Positions 8,421 through 16,690 of a stretch of 64,000 nt of DNA are shown one piece after another. Every line of letters starts with the position of its first letter. The first letter of the stretch is position 1. A program made the position numbers and the translations under genes. Source of the stretch: Bryobacteraceae bacterium (GTDB lineage Bacteria > Acidobacteriota > Terriglobia > Bryobacterales > Bryobacteraceae); contig JAWKHH010000004.1 in assembly GCA_041394945.1 (NCBI GenBank), positions 558,001 through 622,000 of the forward strand, written 5' to 3'. The notes beneath the pieces are model-generated. The model was not told the DNA's origin. It did no database searches and saw only the letters and a list, made by a program, of their open reading frames with translations.

Positions 8421-9284
8421 TCAACCCCGCAGCGCCGCCAGGATCACACGCGTCGCCAGGCTCTTGTTGAGCGTGTAGAAGTGCAGACCGGGCGCGTCCT
8501 CGCGGAGTAACTGGCGGCACTGCTTGATGGAGTGCTCCATCCCGATGGCCATGACGGCTGCCGGATCCTCACGGACCGCGTCCAGCCGCTCGTGCAGTTC
8601 ATCCGGGAAACGAGATCCGCATAGCCTGGTGATTCGCTCGATCTGGGCGACGTTGGTGATGGGCATGATCCCCGGGACGATCGGGCAGCCGATGCCGGCG
8701 TCGCGGGCGGCGTCGCGGAAGCGGAAGAAGTCGGCGTTGTCGAAGAAGACCTGCGTGATGAGGCACCCGGCGCCCAATTCGTGCTTATGGCGCGTCCAGC
8801 GCATGTCGTCGACGGCGCTGGCGGCTTCGGGATGAACTTCCGGGTAGCAGGCGCCGCCGAACTCGACTTCGGGGAATTCGGTGGCGAGAAACTCCATCAG
8901 GTCCGTGGCGTGGGCGAGATCGGTGGGCGGTGGCGCGGAGCCATCCTTCGGGCGGTCGCCGCGGAGCGCAAGGACGCGCGTGATTCCGGAATCGACAAGA
9001 CCGCGGACCACCTCGGCGAGTTGATCTCGCGTGTGGCCCATCGCAGCCAGGTGCGCCACCGTGGGGATGCCGGCCTCGGTCTGGATCCGTGTGACGCATT
9101 CGAGCGTGCGGGCGCGGGTGGAGCCGCCGGCGCCGTAGGTCACCGAAACGAAATCCGGATTGACGGCCTCGCGCAAGTCGGCGACGGTGCGGAGCAGGGC
9201 TTCCACGCCTTCCTGGTTCTTGGGCGGGAAGAACTCGAAACTGAAGGTGGGCTCGCCGCGCCGGTAAAAATCACCGATGCTCAT
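8421..9284 (-). CDS. metF: 5,10-methylenetetrahydrofolate reductase
   Basis: Reduces 5,10-methylene-THF to 5-methyl-THF with FAD, supplying methyl groups for methionine synthesis. The 287-aa length is normal for bacterial MetF. Family segments are in order: SFEFFPPKNQEG, DFVSVTYGAGGS, TVAHLAAMGHTRDQL, RVLALRGDRP, GGACYPEVHPEA, CLITQVFFDN, CPIVPGIMPITN, and the C-terminal HFYTLNKS. It starts 8 bp after the adenylate kinase stop and is probably co-transcribed with it. It is soluble and cytoplasmic. Confidence 0.95.
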   Translation of the reverse strand: MSIGDFYRRGEPTFSFEFFPPKNQEGVEALLRTVADLREAVNPDFVSVTYGAGGSTRARTLECVTRIQTEAGIPTVAHLAAMGHTRDQLAEVVRGLVDSGITRVLALRGDRPKDGSAPPPTDLAHATDLMEFLATEFPEVEFGGACYPEVHPEAASAVDDMRWTRHKHELGAGCLITQVFFDNADFFRFRDAARDAGIGCPIVPGIMPITNVAQIERITRLCGSRFPDELHERLDAVREDPAAVMAIGMEHSIKQCRQLLREDAPGLHFYTLNKSLATRVILAALRG

Positions 9285-9292
9285 GATGCCCC

Positions 9293-9880
9293 TTATCGGC
9301 CGTTGCGCTCCGGAAGCGAAAGCCCGTCGCGAATGGAGGCATAGACGTCGGCGATGGGCCGGGCGGCGTCAACGGTGAGCAGCATGTTCCGGCGCTGGAA
9401 GAGCTCGAGCAGGGGCGCGGTCTTGTCGTGGAACTCGCGCAAGCGGACTTTGAGCGCCTGGGGATTGTCGTCGGCGCGTTTGGTGAAGCCGCTGCCCTGG
9501 CCGATGGCGGCGCGGTCCAGGACGCGCCGGTGGACGGTGTCGTCGGGGATGTCAAGGTAGATGGCGCGGTCGAGATTCCAGCGTTCGAAGAGGTACTCGG
9601 CCTGGGAGCGGGTGCGGGGGAAGCCGTCGAGGACGAAGCCGAAGTTCCAGTCGTGCTGTTCGAGGCGGCTGCTCACCACCTCTTCGACGATTTCGTCGGG
9701 CACGAGCCGGCCCTCGTTCATTATGCGCGTGACGCGGGCGGCGAGTTTGGTGTGGTGAGTCAAGTGCCAGCGAAAGATCTCGCCGATGGAGATGTGAACG
9801 AAGTCGTAGTCTTGGCAGAGCAACTGTGCCTGAGTGCCCTTGCCGGCGCCCTGAGGCCCAATCATGATGTACTTATCCAT
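9293..9880 (-). CDS. adk: Adenylate kinase / nucleoside monophosphate kinase
   Basis: Transfers phosphate from ATP to AMP or another NMP. The 195-aa product has the P-loop GPQGAGKGT (8-16), the NMP-site SIGEIFRWHL, and LDGFPRT (84-90). The LID is short: R119 V L D R A A ... FTKRADDNPQALKVRL, without the usual LID sheet or its zinc cysteines, so it is a short-LID form. The ATG at 9880 was chosen because MDKYIMIGPQG starts like the family. The upstream in-frame 40 codons lie over a region with a direct repeat and are not adk-like. It is probably first in an operon with metF. A CMP- or UMP-preferring enzyme cannot be excluded. Confidence 0.85.
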   Translation of the reverse strand: MDKYIMIGPQGAGKGTQAQLLCQDYDFVHISIGEIFRWHLTHHTKLAARVTRIMNEGRLVPDEIVEEVVSSRLEQHDWNFGFVLDGFPRTRSQAEYLFERWNLDRAIYLDIPDDTVHRRVLDRAAIGQGSGFTKRADDNPQALKVRLREFHDKTAPLLELFQRRNMLLTVDAARPIADVYASIRDGLSLPERNGR

Positions 9881-9882
9881 TC

Positions 9883-9911
9883 GATGTTGACGAGGATTGA
9901 TGTTGACGAGG
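9883..9911. repeat. 13-bp tandem direct repeat upstream of adk
   Basis: GATGTTGACGAGG occurs at 9883-9895 and again at 9899-9911 (period 16). It lies right before the adk start on the minus strand, within the 124-bp divergent region between adk and the DUF2760 gene. It could be a paired protein-binding site or a small slippage duplication. Confidence 0.6.
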
Positions 9912-10004
9912 TCCGAGCACTGCTCAACGGCCACCCCGGAGCGGCTTCCCGCGAAAATCTCCCCGTGTCTCGCATTGTATCCTAGGTTCGAGGTACTCAT
10001 TCGT

Positions 10005-10571
10005 TTGTCCCGTATCGTCCTCGCCTTTCAGGCGTTCTTCAACCTTCTCTTCAGCGGCAAGCTTTCCGACGGTGTGATGACGGACCTGGGGTTGTCGCGC
10101 CGCGCGGCGGCTCCTGCCGCAAAGGCCGCGGCGAAGCCGGAAACGGCCAAAGCCGCTCCCGCCGCGGCCCAGCCGGCCGACGGCGCCGTGCAGATCCTTT
10201 CACTGCTGCAGACCGAAGCCCGGCTTATCGATTTCCTCCAGGAAGACATTTCCGGCTACGCCGACGACCAGATCGGCGCGGCCGTGCGCGACATTCACTC
10301 CAATGCCCGCGCCGTGCTGGACCGGTACGTCCGGCTGGTTCCCGTGGTGGACGGCGTGGAGGGCGCGGTGACGCAGGTGAGCGCGCTCGGGCTCAATCCC
10401 AAGAAAGACGCCGCGATGCTGAAGATCGTCGGCAACGTTCCTCCGGACGGCAAGGTACAGGCGGGCGTGCTGAACCATCGCGGCTGGCGCGCCGATAAGA
10501 TCGAACTGCCGGCAATCAAGCCGGGCGACCGTGTGACGGTGGTGGCGCCGGCGGAACTCGAGGTCGAGTAG
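10005..10571 (+). CDS. DUF2760 family protein
   Basis: The 188-aa product starts at TTG 10005 (SRIVLAFQAFFNLLFSGKLSD), with GAGG about 11 nt before it. The frame stays open upstream, but that part is antisense to the adk leader. It has an amphipathic or membrane-proximal N-terminal helix, an Ala/Pro/Lys-rich linker (about 35-65), and a conserved C-terminal domain (SLLQTEARLIDFLQEDISGYADDQ, YVRLVPVVDGVEG, ending GDRVTVVAPAELEVE). This matches DUF2760, whose genes often sit next to an Hsp70-like gene, as here (7 bp away). Its function is unknown; a cofactor or client adaptor for the adjacent chaperone is plausible. The exact start is uncertain. Confidence 0.78.
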   Translation: MSRIVLAFQAFFNLLFSGKLSDGVMTDLGLSRRAAAPAAKAAAKPETAKAAPAAAQPADGAVQILSLLQTEARLIDFLQEDISGYADDQIGAAVRDIHSNARAVLDRYVRLVPVVDGVEGAVTQVSALGLNPKKDAAMLKIVGNVPPDGKVQAGVLNHRGWRADKIELPAIKPGDRVTVVAPAELEVE

Positions 10572-10578
10572 CGGTCCC

Positions 10579-13254
10579 GTGCGCGCCTTTATTGGGATCG
10601 ATCTCGGCACGACGAACTCGGCGCTGGCTTACATCCTCGAAGAGGAATCCGAGCAGTCCGACTTTCCGCCCGTACACACACAAGACATCCGCCAGGCGGT
10701 GGCCGAAGGACGCGTGGAACCGCGCCGGACGCTGCCATCGTTTCTGTTTTTGAGCGAACCGCCGGTGATCGGCGAGTACGCCCGCGAACAGGGCGCGCTC
10801 ACCCCGACCAAGCTGGTGCACTCGGCCAAGAGCTGGCTCTCCAATCCGAACGTGGACCGCACGGCGAAGATCCTGCCGTGGGATGCGCCGGAGGCGGGAC
10901 GGGTGTTCTCGCCGGTGGAGGCATCGTCGCGGTACATCTCCACGATGCTCGAAGCCGCGGCCGCGGTGCGTTCGCCCGATGCCGAGATCGTACTGACGGT
11001 GCCGGCGTCGTTCGACGAAGAGGCGCGGGAGTTGACGGTGCAGGCGGCGCGCGAGGCGGGCGTTGAGAAGCTGACGCTGCTCGAGGAGCCGGCGGCGGCG
11101 TTCTATTCGTGGATCGCGAATCACCTGGCGCAATCACGCAAGGATCTTTTTGACGGGCAACTGGTGCTGGTGTGCGACGTCGGCGGCGGCACTTCCGACT
11201 TCACTTTGATCAAGGTTTCGCGCGACGGCGACAAGATCGATTTCACGCGCACGGCCGTGGGGCGTCACCTGCTGCTCGGCGGCGACAATCTCGATCTCAC
11301 GCTTGCGTGGCTTGCTGAATCGAAGCTGAACACGCAATTGACGATCCGGCAGAAGACGGCGCTGCGGCGGCAGTGCTCGGCGGCCAAGGAATCGCTGCTC
11401 GCGGGCGACCAGGTGGAGAAGGTCCCGATCACGGTGCTGGGCGCCGGACGATCGCTAATCGGCGGCGCGCTGCGCACGGAGATTCTGCGAGAGGAAGCGC
11501 TCGAACTCGCGCTCGACGGCTTCCTGCCGTTTTGCTCGAAAGAGGACCGGCCGCTGAAGGAAGAGATGAGTCCGTTCGGCGAACTCGGGCTCCCCTACGA
11601 GCATGACGCGGCAGTGACGCGGCACCTGGCGGCGTTCCTGGCCGATGCCGGCGGCCAGATGCCGGACGCGATTCTGTTCAACGGCGGGTTCTTCATTCCG
11701 GACATTTTGCGCAACCGCGTGGCCGATGTGCTGGAGAGCTGGCACGGAAAGCGCCCGCTGGTGCTCGAGAATCGCGACCTGGACCTGGCGGTGGCGATCG
11801 GCGCGGCCTATTACAACTACGTGCGGACCACGGGGACCGGACTGATCGTGCGCGGCGGGTTGCCGCGTTCTTACTACGTGGAACTCGATTCGACGCCCGA
11901 GGCGGTGCGGACGGTCTGCGTGATGCCGCGCGGGACCCAGGAAGGCGATCAACTGGAGCTCGACCACGGGGGCCTGGAACTGGTGGCTAACCGGCCGGTG
12001 GCGTTCCGCTTGTACAGCTCGCTCACGCGGCTGGACGACAAGACCGGGGACATGATCACCTTCCCGCGCACCGAGATCGCCGAAGGGGCCGTGCACGCGC
12101 ACGCGCCGTTGAACGCGGTGATCCGGTTCGGCAAGCCGGGGACGGAGCGGACCGTGCCGGTGAAGCTGGGCGCGCGGCTGACCGAGGTGGGGACGCTCGA
12201 GCTGTGGGCCGATTCGAAAGCGTCCGAGCATCGCTGGCGGCTGCAGTTTGAATTGCGGCGCAAGGGGACGGCGGCGGCCGCGTCGACGCGCGCAGTGACT
12301 TCGACGGCGGCGGCGGCGATTTCCGATGAGGCCGTGGCCGCGGCGGCGGAGTTGGTCCGCGATTGCTTCGAACGCGGGAGCATCGAGCCGGAGGCGCTGC
12401 CGGCGCGGCTGGAGCAGACGCTCGCCCTGGGGCGGAACTCCTGGCCTTTGGCGGCGATCCGAAAGCTGGCTGATGTGTTTCTGGAACTCTCTCCGGCGCG
12501 CGCGAAATCGGCGGCCATGGAGGCCCGGTGGTTGAACCTGGCGAGCCTCTGCCTGAGGCCGGGGTTCGGCTATCCGGGCGATGAGTACCGGATTGAGCAG
12601 GCGCGGCGGGTGTTCTCCTCCGGCCTGAATTTCCGCAGCTCGGTGGAAGCCGAGATCCAGTGGTGGATTTTCTGGGGGCGCGTGGCGGGCGGATTGAATC
12701 GCAACCAGCAGGCGGATCTATACCAGCGGCTTTCGGCGACGATACTGCCGCGCAAGGGCGCGCGGGTGCGTGCGAATTCGAGCCTGCTGCGCGAGATGTG
12801 GCGGTGCGCGGCGTCGCTCGAACTGCTGCCGGCCGGGACGCGGACGGAGTTGGGCGACGCGCTGGTGCGGCGCGTTGTGGCGGACAAATCGGACGGGCCG
12901 AGCATCGACCGCGATTCGGACTTGTGGTGCCTGGGGCGGCTCGGTGCGCGCGAGTTGTTCTACGGTCCGATGAACCAGGTGCTGCCTCCGGCGACGGTGT
13001 CGCGCTGGGTGGAGATGCTGGCGAAGGTTCCGGCGGCGGAGGCGATTGCGTCGATGGCGCGGCGCACCGGCGAGGCGTATCGCGACCTTCCAGCGCCGAC
13101 GGCGGCCATCGCGCGCCGGGCCGTGGAGCAGCACAAGGACGCAGAGCGGCTGCTGGCTGTGCTCGAAGGGCGGGGGCCTCGCGACGCGGAGTCTCTGGCG
13201 CGGATCTTCGGCGAGGAACTGCCGAGCGGCCTGATGATGTCGGCGGCGGAGTGA
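10579..13254 (+). CDS. Large Hsp70-family (DnaK-like) protein with C-terminal helical extension
   Basis: The 891-aa product starts at GTG 10579. The actin-like ATPase domain is complete: GIDLGTTNSALAY (phosphate-1), VCDVGGGTSDFTLI (phosphate-2, about 197-210), GGDNLDLTLAWL, and the adenosine segment DAILFNGGFFIP (about 364-375). A substrate-binding-like beta domain follows (about 420-560). The last 330 residues (from about 565) form an Ala/Arg-rich helical region with WPLAAIRKLADVFLEL and AEIQWWIFWGRVAGG, resembling the extension DUF3731 found in Hsp70 relatives that neighbour DUF2760. It lacks the DnaK EEVD-type tail. It overlaps thiL by 4 bp (GTGA). It is probably a specialised chaperone rather than the housekeeping DnaK. 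Confidence 0.88.
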   Translation: MRAFIGIDLGTTNSALAYILEEESEQSDFPPVHTQDIRQAVAEGRVEPRRTLPSFLFLSEPPVIGEYAREQGALTPTKLVHSAKSWLSNPNVDRTAKILPWDAPEAGRVFSPVEASSRYISTMLEAAAAVRSPDAEIVLTVPASFDEEARELTVQAAREAGVEKLTLLEEPAAAFYSWIANHLAQSRKDLFDGQLVLVCDVGGGTSDFTLIKVSRDGDKIDFTRTAVGRHLLLGGDNLDLTLAWLAESKLNTQLTIRQKTALRRQCSAAKESLLAGDQVEKVPITVLGAGRSLIGGALRTEILREEALELALDGFLPFCSKEDRPLKEEMSPFGELGLPYEHDAAVTRHLAAFLADAGGQMPDAILFNGGFFIPDILRNRVADVLESWHGKRPLVLENRDLDLAVAIGAAYYNYVRTTGTGLIVRGGLPRSYYVELDSTPEAVRTVCVMPRGTQEGDQLELDHGGLELVANRPVAFRLYSSLTRLDDKTGDMITFPRTEIAEGAVHAHAPLNAVIRFGKPGTERTVPVKLGARLTEVGTLELWADSKASEHRWRLQFELRRKGTAAAASTRAVTSTAAAAISDEAVAAAAELVRDCFERGSIEPEALPARLEQTLALGRNSWPLAAIRKLADVFLELSPARAKSAAMEARWLNLASLCLRPGFGYPGDEYRIEQARRVFSSGLNFRSSVEAEIQWWIFWGRVAGGLNRNQQADLYQRLSATILPRKGARVRANSSLLREMWRCAASLELLPAGTRTELGDALVRRVVADKSDGPSIDRDSDLWCLGRLGARELFYGPMNQVLPPATVSRWVEMLAKVPAAEAIASMARRTGEAYRDLPAPTAAIARRAVEQHKDAERLLAVLEGRGPRDAESLARIFGEELPSGLMMSAAE

Positions 13255-14078
13255 AATCCGAACTGGAGCTGGTGCGGTGGCTGCGCGGGCAGGGGCGCGG
13301 CATCGGCGACGATTGCGCGGTGCTTCCTTCGCCAGGGCGGGGCGAGGAACTGCTGGTGACCACGGACTTTCTCATTGAGGACGTGCATTTCCTTTCGTCG
13401 CATCCGGCTCAGCAGGTGGGACACCGGGCGCTGGCGCGCGGACTTTCCGACATCGCCGCGATGGGCGGCCAACCGCGGTGGTGTTTGGTGTCCCTGGCGC
13501 TGGCCGAGTGGGTTCGCGATGCCTGGGTGAAGCGGTTCTATGAAGGCCTGCTCGGTCTGGCCGGGCGGCACAAGACGGCGCTCGCCGGTGGGGACCTGTC
13601 GCGGTCCAACCGGGTGACGGTGGATATCGTTGTCCTGGGGACGGCTCCGCGCGGGGAGGCCTTGAGGCGTTCCGGGGCAAAAACAGGAGATGCCATTTAT
13701 GTTTCCGGCGTGCTGGGCGGGTGTCCGGCGCTTCCGGAGCCCCGGGTGTCGCTGGGGCGTTCGTTGCGGGGGCGGGCGTCGGCGTGCATGGATCTTTCCG
13801 ACGGGCTATCGATCGATCTGCACCGGCTTTGCGCGGAATCCGGCGTGGCGGCGGCGATCGACCGTCCACTGCCTGTGGCGCACGGCGCGTCGCTTGACGA
13901 CGCCTTGAACGCGGGCGAGGATTACGAACTGCTGTTTACGTCCTCAAGGCGCATCGGCGGACGGCGGGGCCTTCCAGTGACGCGGATCGGAACGGTGGTG
14001 CGGGGAGAGCCGGGCGCGATGACGCTGTTCGGCGAGCCGTTGAGGCCGGGCGGGTGGGATCACTTCCGGAAGACGTAG
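13251..14078 (+). CDS. thiL: Thiamine-monophosphate kinase (shortened)
   Basis: Phosphorylates thiamine phosphate to thiamine diphosphate using ATP. The GTG start overlaps the Hsp70 stop (GTGA). Motifs: IGDDCAVL, TTDFLIEDVHF, RGLSDIAAMGG, LAGGDLSRS, CMDLSDGLSIDL, and LNAGEDYELLF. At 275 aa it is shorter than the usual 310-330. The gap falls after VSGVLGG, where ThiL normally carries a helix-loop of about 30 residues before PRVSLGR; here the text runs CPALPEPRVSLGR. The metal-binding aspartates are intact, so activity is likely. Its 3' end overlaps the convergent GT39 gene by 19 bp. Confidence 0.9.
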   Translation: MKSELELVRWLRGQGRGIGDDCAVLPSPGRGEELLVTTDFLIEDVHFLSSHPAQQVGHRALARGLSDIAAMGGQPRWCLVSLALAEWVRDAWVKRFYEGLLGLAGRHKTALAGGDLSRSNRVTVDIVVLGTAPRGEALRRSGAKTGDAIYVSGVLGGCPALPEPRVSLGRSLRGRASACMDLSDGLSIDLHRLCAESGVAAAIDRPLPVAHGASLDDALNAGEDYELLFTSSRRIGGRRGLPVTRIGTVVRGEPGAMTLFGEPLRPGGWDHFRKT

Positions 14079-15586
14079 ATGGAGCCGCCGATGCGGGCGG
14101 TGGGCCGTTGCGTGCGGAGCCATGTGTAGCGTGGTTGGGTGGGGCGGTAGACGTCGTGGAGTTCGGTGACGCTGATGGCGATCCAGCCTTTCGTCGCGGG
14201 GAGTTCGGCCGGGATCACTGGAAGGTCCATGGCGCGGATGCCGTAGTAGGCGGGCGGGGCGTTGGTGAATAGCGCGACGGAGGCGCGGTCCACGTGGTTG
14301 GCTTCGAGATACCGGGCGAGCTTCTTCACGTCCTGGCCCCAATCGAGATTGGAATCGAGCAGGTAGCGGGGACCGGCGTCCTTCCCGCCGGCCGCCGCAT
14401 TGAAGAAGGCGAGATAGTCGGGGAAAACGCGGGCGTTCTCCATGGCGATGGCGGCGAGCGCGGCGAACGCGACGTAGCGGAGGTAGGGGCGCGCGATAGC
14501 GAAGGTCGCGCCGATGGTGACGAACAGGAACGGGGAGACCGGGAGCAGGTGGCGGACTCCGATGTTGATGTTGCTTGCCATCGAGATGGCGAAGTACGCG
14601 GCTGGATAGGCGAGTAACATCCATGCGCCGGGGATGCGGCGGCCGGTCGCGATGGCCATAGCGATCAAGGCGAGGGTTGCGAGCGGGGTCTTTAGCGCGA
14701 AGGCGATGGGGAAGTACTGCCAACGTCCTCCCTGGACGAGCGAGCCGAGCAAGTAGGCGGAATGGCCGGCCTCATTGTGTTCGCGCAGGGTACGGAGTCC
14801 GGTGAGATAGGGATGGCCGGGAGGAAAGTTCTCCGGGCCCTGCGCGGCGAGTCCGGCCGGGCCGTAGGCGGCCGACGCCACGAAAGCAGTGACGGCGGCG
14901 ATGGCGGCGAGGCCCAGGGCGCCCTTGCGAAACTCGCGCCGGAGGATGGCGGTCGCCGCGTGAACGGGCAGTGCGTAGAGCGCCGAGAACTTGGTGACGG
15001 CTGCCAGCGCGAACAGTAGCGCGGCGGCGGCGAGCCAACGGGGGCGGCCGCTTTCGAGCCATTCGATCCAGGCGATCACGGAGAGGAACGAAAGACAGGC
15101 GACGGGAATATCGGTGGTGGCGTAGCGGCCGTGGGCGATTACCGTCGGGTCCAAGGCGAAAACGGCGAGGGCGAACAGGGCGGCGTTTGCGCCGTAGCGG
15201 CGGGTGGTCCACCAGGCGATGGCGGCGCCGAGCAACACCGTGAAGGCGATGGTGACGGAGCGGGCGAGCGAGAGGATCGTATCGGCCGACAGGCGGCTGC
15301 GATAGAGAAAATCCCGGCCGAGGGCGACCTGGTCGGGCTGGGTCCAATGCGGGTTCGCCGTATCGAAGCGCAAGCCCGCGGCCATCAATGGAATCACGAA
15401 CAGGAGCTTGGCGAGCGGCGGGTGCTCCAGGTTGAGGCGGTAGTCGCCGGTGGCCCAGTAACTCATGCCGGCAGCGATATGGGCGCCTTCATCGAAGGTG
15501 TCGTTTTCGAGCGAAGCGGTATAAAACTGGACGACCGCCATCCCGGCAAGAATGGCGGCCGCGAGCAACTTCTGTTTCCAGGTCAC
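14060..15586 (-). CDS. GT39-like membrane glycosyltransferase
   Basis: A 508-aa polytopic membrane protein with about 10-12 hydrophobic segments. The first external loop carries the acidic motif TFDEGAHIAAG and the conserved EHPPLAKL, hallmarks of the dolichyl/undecaprenyl-phosphate-sugar transferase (GT39/ArnT) superfamily. A late conserved DSNLDWGQDVKKLARYL segment is typical of the bacterial members, and a soluble C-terminal domain follows. It would move a sugar from a lipid-phosphate donor to an acceptor outside the membrane. It is coupled by ATGA to the upstream methyltransferase and lies in an envelope glycan group with the GT2-GT4 fusion. Confidence 0.85.
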   Translation of the reverse strand: MTWKQKLLAAAILAGMAVVQFYTASLENDTFDEGAHIAAGMSYWATGDYRLNLEHPPLAKLLFVIPLMAAGLRFDTANPHWTQPDQVALGRDFLYRSRLSADTILSLARSVTIAFTVLLGAAIAWWTTRRYGANAALFALAVFALDPTVIAHGRYATTDIPVACLSFLSVIAWIEWLESGRPRWLAAAALLFALAAVTKFSALYALPVHAATAILRREFRKGALGLAAIAAVTAFVASAAYGPAGLAAQGPENFPPGHPYLTGLRTLREHNEAGHSAYLLGSLVQGGRWQYFPIAFALKTPLATLALIAMAIATGRRIPGAWMLLAYPAAYFAISMASNINIGVRHLLPVSPFLFVTIGATFAIARPYLRYVAFAALAAIAMENARVFPDYLAFFNAAAGGKDAGPRYLLDSNLDWGQDVKKLARYLEANHVDRASVALFTNAPPAYYGIRAMDLPVIPAELPATKGWIAISVTELHDVYRPTQPRYTWLRTQRPTARIGGSIYVFRK

Positions 15587-16686
15587 CCGTGCTCGACTTT
15601 CATCGCGCTGACGATGATGCCTCGTTCGCGGCCGTCGCCGGGTTCAGGGGCCAGCCACTGGTCGAGAGTGAAGACGACCTCGCCGTCATTTTCCAGCGGT
15701 AGGAGGTTGACCGTCAACCGGTGCGCGCCGGGTGAATCGAAGGTTTCCAAAGGTCCGGGCTCGCAGCGGACGGTGATCGACTTGCGCACCTCCACGAACT
15801 CCGGCGCGAGGTAGAAATCGACGTGGAGCCGGGCGGTACGGGCGTCTTCCGGAACGGGGCAGCGAACGGAGAACCGGCGTTCGGTCCAGCGCCAGCCGGC
15901 GCCTTCGGGCGCGTGCCAGCCGCTGAGGAGTTCGACGTCGGCGGCGCCGAAGGTGCTGCGGGCGAGGACGTATGCGCGTTCGTCGCGATGGGAGACGGGG
16001 TCCGACGCGGCGGTGTCGCCCACCGAGCACCAACGGCCGACTTTCCAGTAGGTACGCTCGAGGAGGCGGCGCAGTCCGGCCGGAGAGAAGATCCAGAAGT
16101 TACTGTCGTCGGCGTTCAACTCGTCGGCGCCGAGTAAGTAGCCGACCGGGGAATCTTCGATATCGACGCCGTTGGGCAGGCGCCGGGCGACGCGCGTCGA
16201 GAGGATGCAGAGTTCAGCGTGCGCGGCGAGTGTTTCGAGTATCCGGAGCGGATTGCGGACGTGGTAGAGCGTGCCGAGAAAAAAGATGAGTTTGTAGCGT
16301 TCGGCGGGGAGCGTGAAACCGGCGTCGATATCGACGCGATGGATCTCGACGTTCGAGCCGAGGGCCTGCTTCATGGCGCGGACGCCGCGCATCGAGTTGT
16401 GGTTGGCCTTGGGGTGATCGAAGGCGTGAACGCGCGCGCCGAGCGACTCGAGGAAGAAGGCGAAGTCACCATCGGCGCAGCCGATGTCGGCGACAAGCTG
16501 TCCGCGAATCGTGGCGGCGAGGGCTTCGAGGCCGCCTTCGCAAAGCGCGTCGAGGTGCGCGGCGTTGGCCATCGAATCGTAGGGGTACCAGTCGAACCCG
16601 GGCGCCAGCGCGGCTTTCTTCGCACGCAGAATTCGGCCGAATTCCCACGCCTTTTCCACCATAGGACTGATTTCCGCACCCGGCAT
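15583..16686 (-). CDS. SAM-dependent methyltransferase with C-terminal beta domain
   Basis: A 367-aa protein. The Rossmann domain has motif I DIGCADG (67-73), the acidic FDHPKAN after strand 2, and IFFLGTLYHVRNPLRILE, which resembles the CmoB/DUF1698 group. Residues from about 255 form a separate beta-rich domain (SVRCPVPEDARTARLHVDFY) of unknown type. The start ATG 16686 has no good Shine-Dalgarno. Both neighbours are glycosyltransferases (4 bp before the fusion gene's stop, and an ATGA overlap with GT39), so methylation of a sugar or polysaccharide end is the likely job. A tRNA substrate is less likely because of the context and the extra domain. Confidence 0.78.
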   Translation of the reverse strand: MPGAEISPMVEKAWEFGRILRAKKAALAPGFDWYPYDSMANAAHLDALCEGGLEALAATIRGQLVADIGCADGDFAFFLESLGARVHAFDHPKANHNSMRGVRAMKQALGSNVEIHRVDIDAGFTLPAERYKLIFFLGTLYHVRNPLRILETLAAHAELCILSTRVARRLPNGVDIEDSPVGYLLGADELNADDSNFWIFSPAGLRRLLERTYWKVGRWCSVGDTAASDPVSHRDERAYVLARSTFGAADVELLSGWHAPEGAGWRWTERRFSVRCPVPEDARTARLHVDFYLAPEFVEVRKSITVRCEPGPLETFDSPGAHRLTVNLLPLENDGEVVFTLDQWLAPEPGDGRERGIIVSAMKVEHG

Positions 16687-16690
16687 CGAT

